DNA of 33,012 nt from Chloroflexota bacterium (GCA_025358525.1 JANYJI010000065.1:1-33012); one strand, 5' to 3'. Shown: positions 1 to 7,367, counted from the first letter of the stretch. The notes: a model not told the origin generated them from the letters alone. Translations and numbers: made by a program.

Positions 1-124
1 AAGCGATTTGGATAGGGGCCTTCGCCTCGCGGGCGTCCGGGGTCTGCCGGCTGGTCTCCTGTCACTCTGTCGACCAAGGGCTGCCATCCGGCAGGCAACG
101 GCGGAGCCACTTGACGCGATACGT

Positions 125-134
125 AGACTAGTCT
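125..134. promoter_or_regulatory. 10-bp perfect palindrome upstream of the antitoxin gene, possible operator
   Basis: AGACTAGTCT is a perfect 10-bp palindrome lying 26 bases before the antitoxin start codon. A TTGACG hexamer at 111-116 could be a -35 element, but no convincing -10 follows at normal spacing. Phd/YefM antitoxins usually repress their own operon by binding short palindromes in this position, so an autoregulatory operator is a reasonable inference. The palindrome is short and could be chance. Confidence 0.35.
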
Positions 135-160
135 TAGACCAGATGATAGGAGTTCCAAAT

Positions 161-403
161 ATGCGCCGGGTCGGAGCCTACGAGGCCAAGACATATCTTC
201 CGCGACTACTCGACGAGGTTGCCGCCAACGGGGAACCGATAGCCATCACCAAGCATGGCGTCGCGGTGGCTGTGCTAGGTCCCGCTTCCACGCGCGCGGA
301 CCTGACCACGAGCGAGGCGATCGCCGGCTTGCGCGCCTTCCGAGACGGCCATCGGCTGGACGGGTTTTCTCTTCGTGAGCTCATCGACGAGGGGAGGCGG
401 TGA
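161..403 (+). CDS. Type II antitoxin, Phd/YefM family
   Basis: Encodes an 80-residue protein starting MRRVGAYEAKTYLPRLLDEV, the usual Phd/YefM N-terminal fold (V-ahxAKxxLxxLLxxV...) followed by GEPIAITKHGVAVAVL, the core dimerisation and DNA-binding strand region of the family. The C-terminus is short and charged, as expected for the toxin-neutralising tail. I moved the start from the ORF-track position to ATG 161 because AGGAG at 148-152 sits eight bases upstream and the longer N-terminus does not look like protein. It overlaps the following PIN toxin by four bases (GTGA), so the two are translationally coupled. Expected role: bind and neutralise the toxin and repress the operon. Family call is by motif; confidence is high. 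Confidence 0.88.
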   Translation: MRRVGAYEAKTYLPRLLDEVAANGEPIAITKHGVAVAVLGPASTRADLTTSEAIAGLRAFRDGHRLDGFSLRELIDEGRR

Positions 404-810
404 GCTTCGTCATCGACGCCTCGGTCGCACTCGCATGGTGCTTCGCCGACGAAGTCTCTCCCGTCGCGGACGCGGCCCTGGATCGGCTCATCAGCGAGGA
501 TGCGATCGTTCCGTCCATCTGGCCGCTCGAGGTCGCCAACGCCCTGAGGACGGCCGAGCGCCGCGGCCGTCTCGAGCTGGCCGATCTCGCACGCATCCGC
601 GAGCTGCTGATTTCTCTGCCGATCGAGATCGAGGCAATCAACCTGGACCTGGCTCTTGGCGAGGTCTCCGATCTTGCGCGCAATCTGAACCTGACCGCCT
701 ACGACGCTGCCTACCTGGCCCTGGCCGCCAGACGCGGGCTCGTCCTGGCTACGATCGACGAGAGTCTCAAGAGAGCCTGTAATTCGGCCGGGGTCAAGCT
801 CGTCGAGTAA
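400..810 (+). CDS. PIN-domain ribonuclease toxin (VapC-like)
   Basis: A 136-residue PIN-domain protein with a GTG start inside the antitoxin stop codon. The four acidic active-site positions of PIN nucleases are visible: D6 in FVIDAS, E44 in PLEVANAL, D102 in YDAAYLALA and D120 in ATIDESL. Length and the order of motifs match VapC toxins, which are Mg2+-dependent endoribonucleases cutting tRNA or rRNA. It would act in the cytoplasm and be silenced by the upstream Phd-like antitoxin. No motif residue is missing, so it looks functional. The exact RNA target cannot be read from the sequence. Confidence 0.92.
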   Translation: MSFVIDASVALAWCFADEVSPVADAALDRLISEDAIVPSIWPLEVANALRTAERRGRLELADLARIRELLISLPIEIEAINLDLALGEVSDLARNLNLTAYDAAYLALAARRGLVLATIDESLKRACNSAGVKLVE

Positions 811-1139
811 GTTGGAGAATCTACGCAAGCACCGGACGAGTGGGCAACTCATACCCGAAGTAGTTGGCTCCGGCGGGCGCGCCCCGGGCGTCTACTGAAT
901 TCGGCTTGCCGGGCGGCCGAGGTGGCAATCCCCCCGCCCCATCCGCTCACGCGAATGGCTGGCAGATGCACTACTGGAATGTGCCACCTGCGACCAGATC
1001 GTCCCGCGTCGATCTCCGACCCAACGCCACTGCGCCGACTGTCGATAGGCTCGCAAACAGACCCAGAGTCGCTAGGCGGTCGCACGCAAGCGGCGAAATT
1101 TCTCGTTGAGACGTTGGTGGGACATCGACAAGTGAACAT
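811..1139. other. Gene-free stretch between the toxin gene and the propeller pseudogene
   Basis: I see no credible gene here; the ORFs in the track are Arg/Pro/Ser-rich frames with no recognisable domain or Shine-Dalgarno sequence. It contains TGGCTCCGGCGG at 865-876, identical to the 3' end of the tRNA-Asn gene seen at 3391-3402 (see findings). The stretch downstream of the propeller stop could be a remnant of decayed sequence. Confidence 0.5.
865..876. repeat. 12-bp copy of the tRNA-Asn 3' end, possible att-like direct repeat
   Basis: TGGCTCCGGCGG matches 3391-3402, which is the CCA tail plus discriminator and acceptor-stem 3' strand of the tRNA-Asn gene, in the same orientation. Such repeats mark integration of elements at tRNA genes, and the interval between the two copies contains the decaying sigma/propeller genes. 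There is no integrase in the interval and 12 bp is short, so this may be coincidence. Confidence 0.3.
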
Positions 1140-2694
1140 CTAGCTGGCGGCCCCGTACGAGTCCGCCAGCAGGACGCCGTGCGGCATGACCAGGAAGCCG
1201 TTGCCGTTCCAGGCCCCGGTGGGATCGCCGCCGGTCCAGGCGATCGACGACCAGTGCTGGCCGTCGTAGCTCAACCAAGCCTGCTTGCCGCCGTTCTTCA
1301 CCGCAACGAAATACGTGCCGTTGGCGCCGATCACGCCATCCTCGCCGTTGCCGCATGCGCCCTGACAGGTGGACGGGCCCAGCGGACCGTATTTCGTGTC
1401 CTCGTGCCAGGTCCGGCCGCCGTCGTTCGAGTAGGCGATCCCGGTCGCGCCCGGAGCGGCGCCATAGGCGTCTGTGTGGAGGATCATCCCGTCCCTGCCG
1501 AAGTCGATGTAGTCGGCGTCGAGGCCCCCGCTGGCGCTGTAGCCACCCGCGCTCTTCGTCCATGTCTTGCCATCGCCCGACAGCCACATCTCGTCAGGAG
1601 GCGACACGCCCGCGACGATGGTCGTCCCCGGCCCGGCGCTGCCCATCAGATAGAACTGGCCGGCGTGGGTTTGCACATGGGGCGGCTCCCCGTAAAAGAC
1701 CTGGGCCGAGGAAAGACCGGGGCTCACGTTCTCAGCCGTCCAATGCAGGCCGTCGGTCGAGAACTCTATCTGGAAGCTCCCGTACTGGCCCTTCCCGGTA
1801 CCGTGCGTGATCCCCACCGTCGCGACGATACCGGAGCTGGTACCCGCGATCGAGACCAGGCGCCCCGGGAAATCGGGCTGGCCCAGCTTCGTCCAGTTCC
1901 GGCCATCGGGGCTTGACCAAGCCGAACCAATCATCTGGTCGCCGGCCACGTTCGTGTCGAAGCCGATCGCAACGAGCCCGGCCGGCGCGACGGAGACTCT
2001 GGCCGCGTCGTCGCTGACACCGCGTGCCGCGGTCCACGTCTTTCCGTCGGCCGAGATCCACAAACCCGGTGAGGGGTCGCCAACGTAATGCATGAGCGAT
2101 GCCGCGGCGACGTAGCCGCCGCTCCATTGCAGCACCTGGCCGACGCCACTCAGCGGCGTTCCAGCGGAGGTCCAGCTGAAGCTACTCCAGCCACTGGCGA
2201 CGCCCGCGGTCGTGAAGCCTGAAGGATCATCGTGGCGCCTGGCGACCGAACGGGGCCGGAGGTCGGCGAGACGGCGACGGACAGCGAGGCAGAAGCGCTG
2301 ACCGACGAAGCCGGCGCCGCCGACACGCTGGGTGTCGGCGGCATGGAGCAGCCCGAACTCGCCCCGGCCAGAACGGAGTTGCCCGCGCCACCGCAACCGG
2401 CCACCGAAGCAGACTCGCCGGCCGATCCAGACGTCGCCGGACCCGCCGACCTGATCGAGACCGCGAAACCCGCCAGGGCGATCGCCAAGATCACCGCGGC
2501 GGCCACTCCCATAGTGGTCAGGAAGCGCGATCTGCCGGTCACCCGGCTCCTACCGAACGATGAGGACCCTTGTCTCGCCCCGTCTCTGTGACCTCGCTGG
2601 CATAGTCGTACAGCGAGTCCGGAACTCGGGTGTCCAGCGAGCTGGAGATGCGTCGGAAGCGTTGCTCCAGATCCTGATCTTCGTAGCCGTTCAT
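1140..2694 (-). pseudogene. Membrane-anchored Asp-box (sialidase-like) beta-propeller protein, two apparent frameshifts
   Basis: The reading passes through three frames. ATG 2694 overlaps the sigma-factor stop (ATGA) and gives MNGYEDQDLEQRFRRISSSLD..., which hits a stop at 2539. A second frame then encodes a transmembrane segment (TMGVAAAVILAIALAGFAV) and a Ser/Ala/Pro-rich linker. From about 2240 a third frame, ending at 1140, encodes the propeller with at least six Asp-box-like S-x-D-G-x-x-W motifs (SADGKTW, SSPDGRNW, STDGLHW, SGDGKTW, SNDGGRTW, SYDGQHW). Each switch is equivalent to one missing base. The intact ancestor would be an extracytoplasmic propeller tethered by one N-terminal helix, in the position where ECF operons often carry an anti-sigma or target protein. 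No catalytic sialidase role is implied. Sequencing indels are the alternative explanation. Confidence 0.72.
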
Positions 2695-3157
2695 GGGCGC
2701 ACCTCTCCGGCCTGCCGGTCCAGCTGCTGACGCAGTGAGCGCATCGCGTAGTGGAGCCTCGACTTGAACGTACCAAGCGGCAAACCCAGCCGATCGGCGA
2801 TCTGGTCGAGTGGCATGTCCCGCCAGAAGCGGAGCCCAACCACGATCTGTTGATCGGGCGGAAGGTTCCGAATCAGGCGACCAAGCTCGTCACGAGCGAA
2901 CGCGTCTCGGAACGGATCGCCGGGGCTGTGGCCGTCGATCGTCTCGTCGAGCGCAGGACGCGATGCTTGCCGCGACTGCGCAGTCGGTCGTGGCAGACGT
3001 TGGCGACGATCCGGTCTATCCAGGCCCCGAAGCGATCCTCGGCTTCAGCCTCATCGCCCAGGAGAAAGCCGGCCAGTCGATAAGCTCCCGGCAGTTGGGC
3101 TCGCACGAGGCGGGCGAATTCGGCGGCCTCCCGGCTCGCCGTAATCGCCAGCTCCAC
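2691..3157 (-). pseudogene. ECF-type RNA polymerase sigma factor, deleted in region 2 and frameshifted
   Basis: The N-terminal part reads VELAITASREAAEFARLVRAQLPGAYRLAGFLLGDEAEAED and then jumps to RFGAWIDRIVANVCHDRLR. In ECF sigma factors about twenty residues (regions 2.2-2.3, the core-binding helix) separate these two blocks, and here they are absent in frame. Downstream the frame must change by one missing base: RPALDETIDGHSPGDPFRDAFARDELGRLIRNLPPDQQIVVGLRFW...PLDQIADRLGLPLGTFKSRLHYAMRSLRQQL is a clear sigma region 4, ending at the TGA at 2691-2693. I prefer the GTG start at 3157 because GGAG lies about eight bases upstream; ATG 3184 or 3211 are possible. With region 2 cut and region 4 out of frame, the product cannot be a working sigma factor as written. 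Confidence 0.78.
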
Positions 3158-3390
3158 CCTCGCCGCTCCTTCCCCCAACATCATGCGACTCCCTTCCGCA
3201 AGTGTGACCATCCAGACGGAAGCGAAGGGTCGAAAGGTTCAATTGGAGCCGAAGATAGCCGATCGGCGAAACTGGCGAGCGATGGCCCGGACCTAACCCC
3301 CCCCCGGCCCGTTCGCCAATCCTCGCCCGCTGACACCGCGTTCGCGGCCGCACACGCACCGCTGGGATAGGAATGGACCTACCGAACAAA

Positions 3391-3465
3391 TGGCTCCGGC
3401 GGTAGGATTCGAACCTACGGCCAAGCGGTTAACAGCCGCCCGCTCTACCACTGAGCTACGCCGGA
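3391..3465 (-). tRNA. tRNA-Asn (anticodon GTT), CCA encoded
   Basis: On the minus strand the sequence folds as a full cloverleaf. The acceptor TCCGGCG pairs with CGCCGGA, the D-arm is GCTCAGTGGTAGAGC, the anticodon arm is GGCGG-CTGTTAA-CCGCT with GTT at positions 34-36, the variable loop has five bases, and the T-arm is GTAGG-TTCGAAT-CCTAC. Discriminator G and CCA are encoded (TGG at 3391-3393 on the plus strand). It would read AAC/AAU codons. It stands alone between the sigma/propeller pseudogenes and the divergent beta-mannosidase gene. Confidence 0.97.
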
Positions 3466-3472
3466 GCGAGTC

Positions 3473-3522
3473 GATCGCCTAAGGCGATCCGTGGCGCCGT
3501 CGCGGTGCCGCGCGACAGAATA
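3473..3522 (-). promoter_or_regulatory. Putative tRNA-Asn promoter (-10) and leader hairpin
   Basis: On the minus strand TGCTATTCT (TATTCT at 3522-3517 with an extended -10 TG) is a plausible promoter for the tRNA; no good -35 is seen. Between it and the tRNA 5' end is a perfect 7-bp inverted repeat GATCGCC-TTA-GGCGATC (3473-3489). It could be a leader hairpin near the 5' processing site. Function is inferred from position only. Confidence 0.35.
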
Positions 3523-3568
3523 GCACGGCATCGCCGCGGCGGGAGACGCGCCTGGCGCTAGGAGACGA

Positions 3569-6241
3569 GTGGCACAGCAATCGCTCAGCGGCGCGTGGCA
3601 GCTGCGGCAGGTTGGGACGGACGAGTGGCTGACGGGCACCGTTCCCGGTGGCGTCCATTTGGACCTCATGGCAGCGGGCCGCATCGCGGACCCTTTCGTG
3701 GGCGACGAGGAGTTGCGGGTCCAGTGGGTCGCGGAGCGCGACTGGGAGTACCGCCTCGAGTTTGCCGTCGAGGCGAACGTGGCGGCAGAGGACCACCTCG
3801 CCCTCGTCTTCGACGGACTGGACACTCTCGCCGACCTCAGTCTCAACGGGGAGTTGCTCGGCAGCGCCGACAACATGTTCCGGATGTGGCGCTGGGACGT
3901 GACCGGCCGACTGCGCCCGGGCGCCAATGAACTGGCGGTCGTCTTCCGCTCGGCGGTCCAGCGCGCGGCCGAGCTGGATGCCCAGCGCCACCTCGACTCA
4001 GCCAACGACCAGCTGCCGGGCGCCCCCTACCTCCGCAAGGCGCCGTGTCACTTCGGGTGGGACTGGGGGCCCAAACTGCCGAACATAGGCTTCTGGCAGG
4101 GGGTTCGGCTGGAGGGCTGGAGCACCGCCAGGCTGGGGGATGTTCGCATCGCCCAAACGGTCGACCGACGGACCGCGGTCGATCGGCCAGCTGCTCCCGA
4201 GCTTGCGCGAGCCCGGATCTCGGCGCGAGTCGAAGTCGAATGGACGGCCGACGGCGGATCCCAGGCGGTCGAAGCCGTCATGCGTGTTGCCCACCCGGAC
4301 GGTCGGGTCGAGACCCTCCGATCGGTCGTCGATCCCGATCGATCGCTTGCCAGCTTTGCCGTCGAGATAGCGGAGCCGGAGCTGTGGTGGCCGAACGGGC
4401 TCGGGGACCAGCCGCTCTATCGGGTCGAAGTCGAACTGGTAGCGGGGGCTCGGCGTTTGGACGCTCGATCGTTCCACGTCGGCCTGAGGACCCTCGAGCT
4501 TCGACGCGAGCCCGACGAATGGGGCGAGTCGTTCGGCTTCACCGTGAATGGCGTGCCCGTCTTCGCGAAGGGCAGCAATTGGATTCCGGCCGACGCCTTT
4601 CCGGCGCGCGTGAGCGACGAGCGGCTGGAATCCCTGCTCAGCGCCGCCGCGGATGCAAACCACAACATGGTCCGGGTCTGGGGCGGCGGTTACTACGAGA
4701 CCGAGGCATTCTATGACGCCTGCGACCGCCTGGGCATCCTGGTCTGGCAGGAATTCATGTTCGCCTGCAGTGTCTATCCCCTTGGCGACGAGGCGTTCCT
4801 TGCCGGCGTGGCCGCCGAAGTGGCCGAGCAGGTCCGGCGGCTGCGGCATCGGCCTTGTATGGCGCTGTGGTGCGGCAACAACGAAATGGAGCGGGGCTGG
4901 GTCTCGTGGGGCTGGGATCGGCCGGAGAACGGCGACCTGAAAGCAGCGTACCTGCGTTTCTTTGGCGAGACGCTGCCGGCTTGGGTCGCGGCCGAGGACG
5001 GGACCACGCCCTACTGGCCGAGTTCGCCTTCGTCGGGGCGGCCCCTGGTAGAGGCAATCGGTAAGCGTGGTGGCGACCAGCACGAGTGGGTCGTGTGGCA
5101 CGGACTTGCACCGTTCGCCGATTATGGGCGTGAGGTGTACCGGTTCGTGAGCGAGTTCGGCTTCGAGTCGCTGCCGTCGATGGCGACCGTCGCGGCATTT
5201 GCGCCCGACCCAGGCGACTGGAACCTCGGATCGCCGCTGCTGGACCATCACCAGCGCTGCCCGTCGGGGAACGCTCGAATCCTCTTCTATCTGGCCCAGC
5301 AGTTCCGGCTGCCTCACGACTTCCAGGGGTTGGTGTACCTGAGCCAGATTCTCCAGGCGGAGGCCATAAGGGTTGGCGTGGAGCATTGGCGGCGGGAACG
5401 GGAGCGCTGCAGCGGGGCGCTCTACTGGCAACTCAACGATTGCTGGCCAGTTTCGTCGTGGTCGAGCATCGACTACTTCGGCCGCTGGAAGGCGCTGCAC
5501 TACGCCACGCGCCGGTTCTACGCGCCGGTGCTTCTAGCCGCGGAGGTTGAGGGCGACACAGCAACGCTGTCTGTGACGAATGACCTGCCGCAGACTTGGC
5601 GCGGCGAATTGCGATGGTCCCTGGAGCGACTCGACGGGACGATCGCTGCGGCCGGGGGCGGCGCGGTGGAGGCCGTCGGACTCACTACAACATCATTGGC
5701 CCGAGTGCCCGTCCCTAACTCGGCTTTGGACCGGAGATCCCTCGTACTGGTGTCGGAGCTGCTCGAGGCGGGGGCGCGACGGTCTCTGGTCATCACACCG
5801 TTCGTCCCCGACAAGCATCTGGCCCTCCGGTGCCCGAAGATTGAGCTGGAGATGGAGTCGGCGTCGGAAGCCGTGGCGTCCAAAGCGGTGGCGTCCGGGC
5901 GGATGGAGCCCCCGACCGTGGCGTCCGGGCGGGCCGCGTCTGCATTCGTGGCGTCCGGGCGGAGGGCGTCCGGGCGGGCCGCGTCCGGGGGACAGGCGGC
6001 CGAAATCATGGCGTCCGGGCGGAGGGCGTCCGAACGGGCTGTCGTCCGCCTCCGGTCCGACACGCTGGCGCGCTGGGTCGAGCTATCGCTCGACGGTGCC
6101 GAGCCTGTCTTTGACGACAACTACTTCGATGTGCCGGCCGGGCGGGACGTAGCCACCTCGTTCGAGCTCCCGGATGGTTGGGACCTCGATCGAGCCCGGG
6201 AGGCGCTGCGCATGCGATCGGTAGTCGACACCTACTCGTAA
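3569..6241 (+). CDS. Beta-mannosidase, glycoside hydrolase family 2
   Basis: An 890-residue GH2 enzyme that removes terminal beta-D-mannose from mannosides. Order: N-terminal jelly-roll sugar-binding domain (about 1-180, with HFGWDWGPKL), Ig-like domain (about 185-310), TIM-barrel catalytic domain (about 315-650) and C-terminal Ig-like domains. The acid/base is E439 in WCGNNEM and the nucleophile is E529 in VSEFGFESLPS, both typical of beta-mannosidases. The GTG start has AGGAG close upstream (3560-3564). No signal peptide is visible, so it is probably cytoplasmic. Oddity: residues about 765-824 are an in-frame run of VASGR-like pentapeptides encoded by a 15-bp minisatellite, inserted between PKIELEME and VVRLRSDTLARWVELS of the last domain. 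ManA at 27583 could handle phosphorylated mannose downstream in the same pathway, but is distant. Confidence 0.95.
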   Translation: MAQQSLSGAWQLRQVGTDEWLTGTVPGGVHLDLMAAGRIADPFVGDEELRVQWVAERDWEYRLEFAVEANVAAEDHLALVFDGLDTLADLSLNGELLGSADNMFRMWRWDVTGRLRPGANELAVVFRSAVQRAAELDAQRHLDSANDQLPGAPYLRKAPCHFGWDWGPKLPNIGFWQGVRLEGWSTARLGDVRIAQTVDRRTAVDRPAAPELARARISARVEVEWTADGGSQAVEAVMRVAHPDGRVETLRSVVDPDRSLASFAVEIAEPELWWPNGLGDQPLYRVEVELVAGARRLDARSFHVGLRTLELRREPDEWGESFGFTVNGVPVFAKGSNWIPADAFPARVSDERLESLLSAAADANHNMVRVWGGGYYETEAFYDACDRLGILVWQEFMFACSVYPLGDEAFLAGVAAEVAEQVRRLRHRPCMALWCGNNEMERGWVSWGWDRPENGDLKAAYLRFFGETLPAWVAAEDGTTPYWPSSPSSGRPLVEAIGKRGGDQHEWVVWHGLAPFADYGREVYRFVSEFGFESLPSMATVAAFAPDPGDWNLGSPLLDHHQRCPSGNARILFYLAQQFRLPHDFQGLVYLSQILQAEAIRVGVEHWRRERERCSGALYWQLNDCWPVSSWSSIDYFGRWKALHYATRRFYAPVLLAAEVEGDTATLSVTNDLPQTWRGELRWSLERLDGTIAAAGGGAVEAVGLTTTSLARVPVPNSALDRRSLVLVSELLEAGARRSLVITPFVPDKHLALRCPKIELEMESASEAVASKAVASGRMEPPTVASGRAASAFVASGRRASGRAASGGQAAEIMASGRRASERAVVRLRSDTLARWVELSLDGAEPVFDDNYFDVPAGRDVATSFELPDGWDLDRAREALRMRSVVDTYS
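5860..6039 (+). repeat. 15-bp minisatellite within the beta-mannosidase gene (about 12 units)
   Basis: The core GGCGTCCGGGCGG occurs exactly at 5890, 5920, 5950, 5965 and 6010. All offsets are multiples of 15, and degenerate units in the same register start at 5860, 5875, 5980, 5995 and 6025. The unit length keeps the frame and yields VASGR/AASGR/RASGR pentapeptides. The insert is extremely GC-rich and low in complexity compared with its flanks. Confidence 0.9.
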
Positions 6242-6280
6242 GGCGTTCCGGGCGGCTCCCTGCTCGCCGCCCCGGCTCAT

Positions 6281-6306
6281 CTCTCGGCAGGCACGCGTGC
6301 CGAGAG
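6281..6306. terminator. Hairpin between convergent genes, possible bidirectional terminator
   Basis: CTCTCGGCA (6281-6289) pairs perfectly with TGCCGAGAG (6298-6306) around an eight-base loop; the nested palindrome GGCACGCGTGCC gives an alternative fold. It lies between the convergent 3' ends of the beta-mannosidase and the XRE regulator. There is no T-tract on either side, so intrinsic termination would be weak. Confidence 0.45.
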
Positions 6307-6375
6307 GCGGCCCTGGCGAGGGGCGGGCCGCGCCGGCCGTGCCGATAGGCGGGCCGTGCCGAGGGGCGGGCCTTT
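6298..6375. repeat. GC-rich 17-bp tandem repeat between convergent genes
   Basis: GGCCGTGCCGATAGGCG (6335-6351) is followed directly by GGCCGTGCCGAGGGGCG (6352-6368). A related degenerate unit, GTGCCGAGAGGCGG, overlaps the hairpin at about 6297. The G/C-rich texture resembles the minisatellite inside the upstream beta-mannosidase, although the unit differs. Confidence 0.6.
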
Positions 6376-6385
6376 AGCGCCGGTT

Positions 6386-7042
6386 TCAGGCGAGCACTAT
6401 GCCGCTCCCTCCTGGGTCGCGCCCATCAGATAGTGCCTCTAGGAGGGCAGCCGCTGGAACCGGGAAGTCGCCGCGCAGGGCTTCACCGTGCTCCCTCAGG
6501 AGGGCTCGATTGTGACGCGTGTCCGCAAGAAGTAGAACCACGCCCGACACGCCCGGGTCGTCGCGCCGTTTTAGTGCCACCCGTCGCTGCAACGCCTGGA
6601 CGTCTCGCGGCCTCGTCTCCGCCTCCAGACCCAACTCGACCGCACCGACGAGCAACACAGCATCCCAAGCCCGCAAATCACCGGCTCGGCCCACCGGCAC
6701 CTCGAAACGCCACGCCACGGACGGCGCCACTCGAGCCCGAAACCGATCCAGTAGCCCTCGATGCGCCGCGTCCCTGATGGGCGGACCCGCGGGATACGCC
6801 CGGGCACTCAGCTCAAGCCCGACCACCGCCAGAAGACGCGCGATCTGGCGAATAGACAGGCATTTCGGCTGGGCTCGCTCGATGCGGCTCACCTGAGATG
6901 CGGAGACGCCCACGGCCCGGCCGACCACCGTCTGGCTCAGGCCGTGTTGCTCTCGGGCACGACGAAGCTCGCCGGCCAAATCAATCGTGATCGACCGCGC
7001 CTGGTCGGTGCCCTTGTCAACGGCGCGCTGCTTGCTGGCCAT
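6386..7042 (-). CDS. XRE-family helix-turn-helix protein with an uncharacterised C-terminal domain
   Basis: A 218-residue protein. Residues about 22-75 form a HTH_3 domain (ELRRAREQHGLSQTVVGRAVGVSASQVSRIERAQ) that would bind DNA. Residues about 95-218 form a second globular domain beginning SVAWRFEVPV and containing DLRAWDAVL, ELGLEAETRPRDVQALQRRVALKRRDD and VVLLLADTRHNRALL. Its charged ExETxxxD...R...K pattern followed by a hydrophobic strand recalls restriction-endonuclease-like folds, but I cannot assign it. A role in recognising DNA or effector, or toxin-antitoxin-like activity, is speculative. The gene is convergent with the beta-mannosidase. Upstream it has a 19-bp palindrome and repeated 14-mers that could be its operators. 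The start codon has only a weak Shine-Dalgarno sequence. Confidence 0.78.
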   Translation of the reverse strand: MASKQRAVDKGTDQARSITIDLAGELRRAREQHGLSQTVVGRAVGVSASQVSRIERAQPKCLSIRQIARLLAVVGLELSARAYPAGPPIRDAAHRGLLDRFRARVAPSVAWRFEVPVGRAGDLRAWDAVLLVGAVELGLEAETRPRDVQALQRRVALKRRDDPGVSGVVLLLADTRHNRALLREHGEALRGDFPVPAAALLEALSDGRDPGGSGIVLA

Positions 7043-7126
7043 ATTCGGAGAATGCCCCAGGCCGATCTCCTACGGCTTATCAGGCGTTCCTACTCGGCTC
7101 GCCTCGGGCCGCCGAGTGCGTCGTTC

Positions 7127-7145
7127 CCGTGCGTCAGACGCACGG
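7127..7145. promoter_or_regulatory. 19-bp perfect palindrome upstream of the XRE gene, putative operator
   Basis: CCGTGCGTC-A-GACGCACGG is a perfect inverted repeat 85 bases upstream of the XRE gene start, with another GTGCGTC half-site at 7117-7123. A regulator binding its own upstream palindrome is common for XRE proteins; that link here is inferred from position. Confidence 0.45.
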
Positions 7146-7176
7146 ATACAACTCACTAGCCTCGTCCGCCAGGTCC

Positions 7177-7367
7177 GCTGTGCGGCAGATGCACACACGC
7201 GACCACCCCGCGCGAGAAGGCAGCTCGAACATGTCTTCGCTGTGCGGCAGATGCACGATCCAGCCACTCAGTACGCGAACTGGTCGGGAACTTACACTGG
7301 ATGCACAGGCTCGACGCGCTTTGCGGCTTGATGGCAGGACGCGCGTTGGATGTGTGCATCTGCCGCA
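7177..7367. repeat. Three copies of TGCGGCAGATGCAC (two direct, one inverted)
   Basis: GCTGTGCGGCAGATGCAC occurs identically at 7177-7194 and 7239-7256, and its 14-base core is present inverted at 7354-7367 (GTGCATCTGCCGCA). The first and third copies share the extension GATGCACACA. A partial GGATGCAC lies at about 7299-7306. The set could be an operator array, an interspersed repeat family or parts of a transcribed RNA. Confidence 0.6.

Noticed and set aside
1140-2694. Propeller gene considered as an active sialidase
   Set aside because: Asp-box motifs are shared by many non-enzymatic propellers, the sialidase catalytic Arg triad is not evident, and the gene is frameshifted.
3998-5500. 500-residue minus-strand ORF
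   Set aside because: Antisense to the beta-mannosidase; composition is typical of a shadow frame and no domain is recognisable.
5518-6120. Minus-strand ORF with RPDA repeats
   Set aside because: The RPDA pattern comes from reading the 15-bp minisatellite on the other strand; there is no start signal or domain.
7177-7367. Repeated 14-mer considered as a CRISPR array
   Set aside because: Only three copies, one inverted, irregular spacing and no cas genes nearby.
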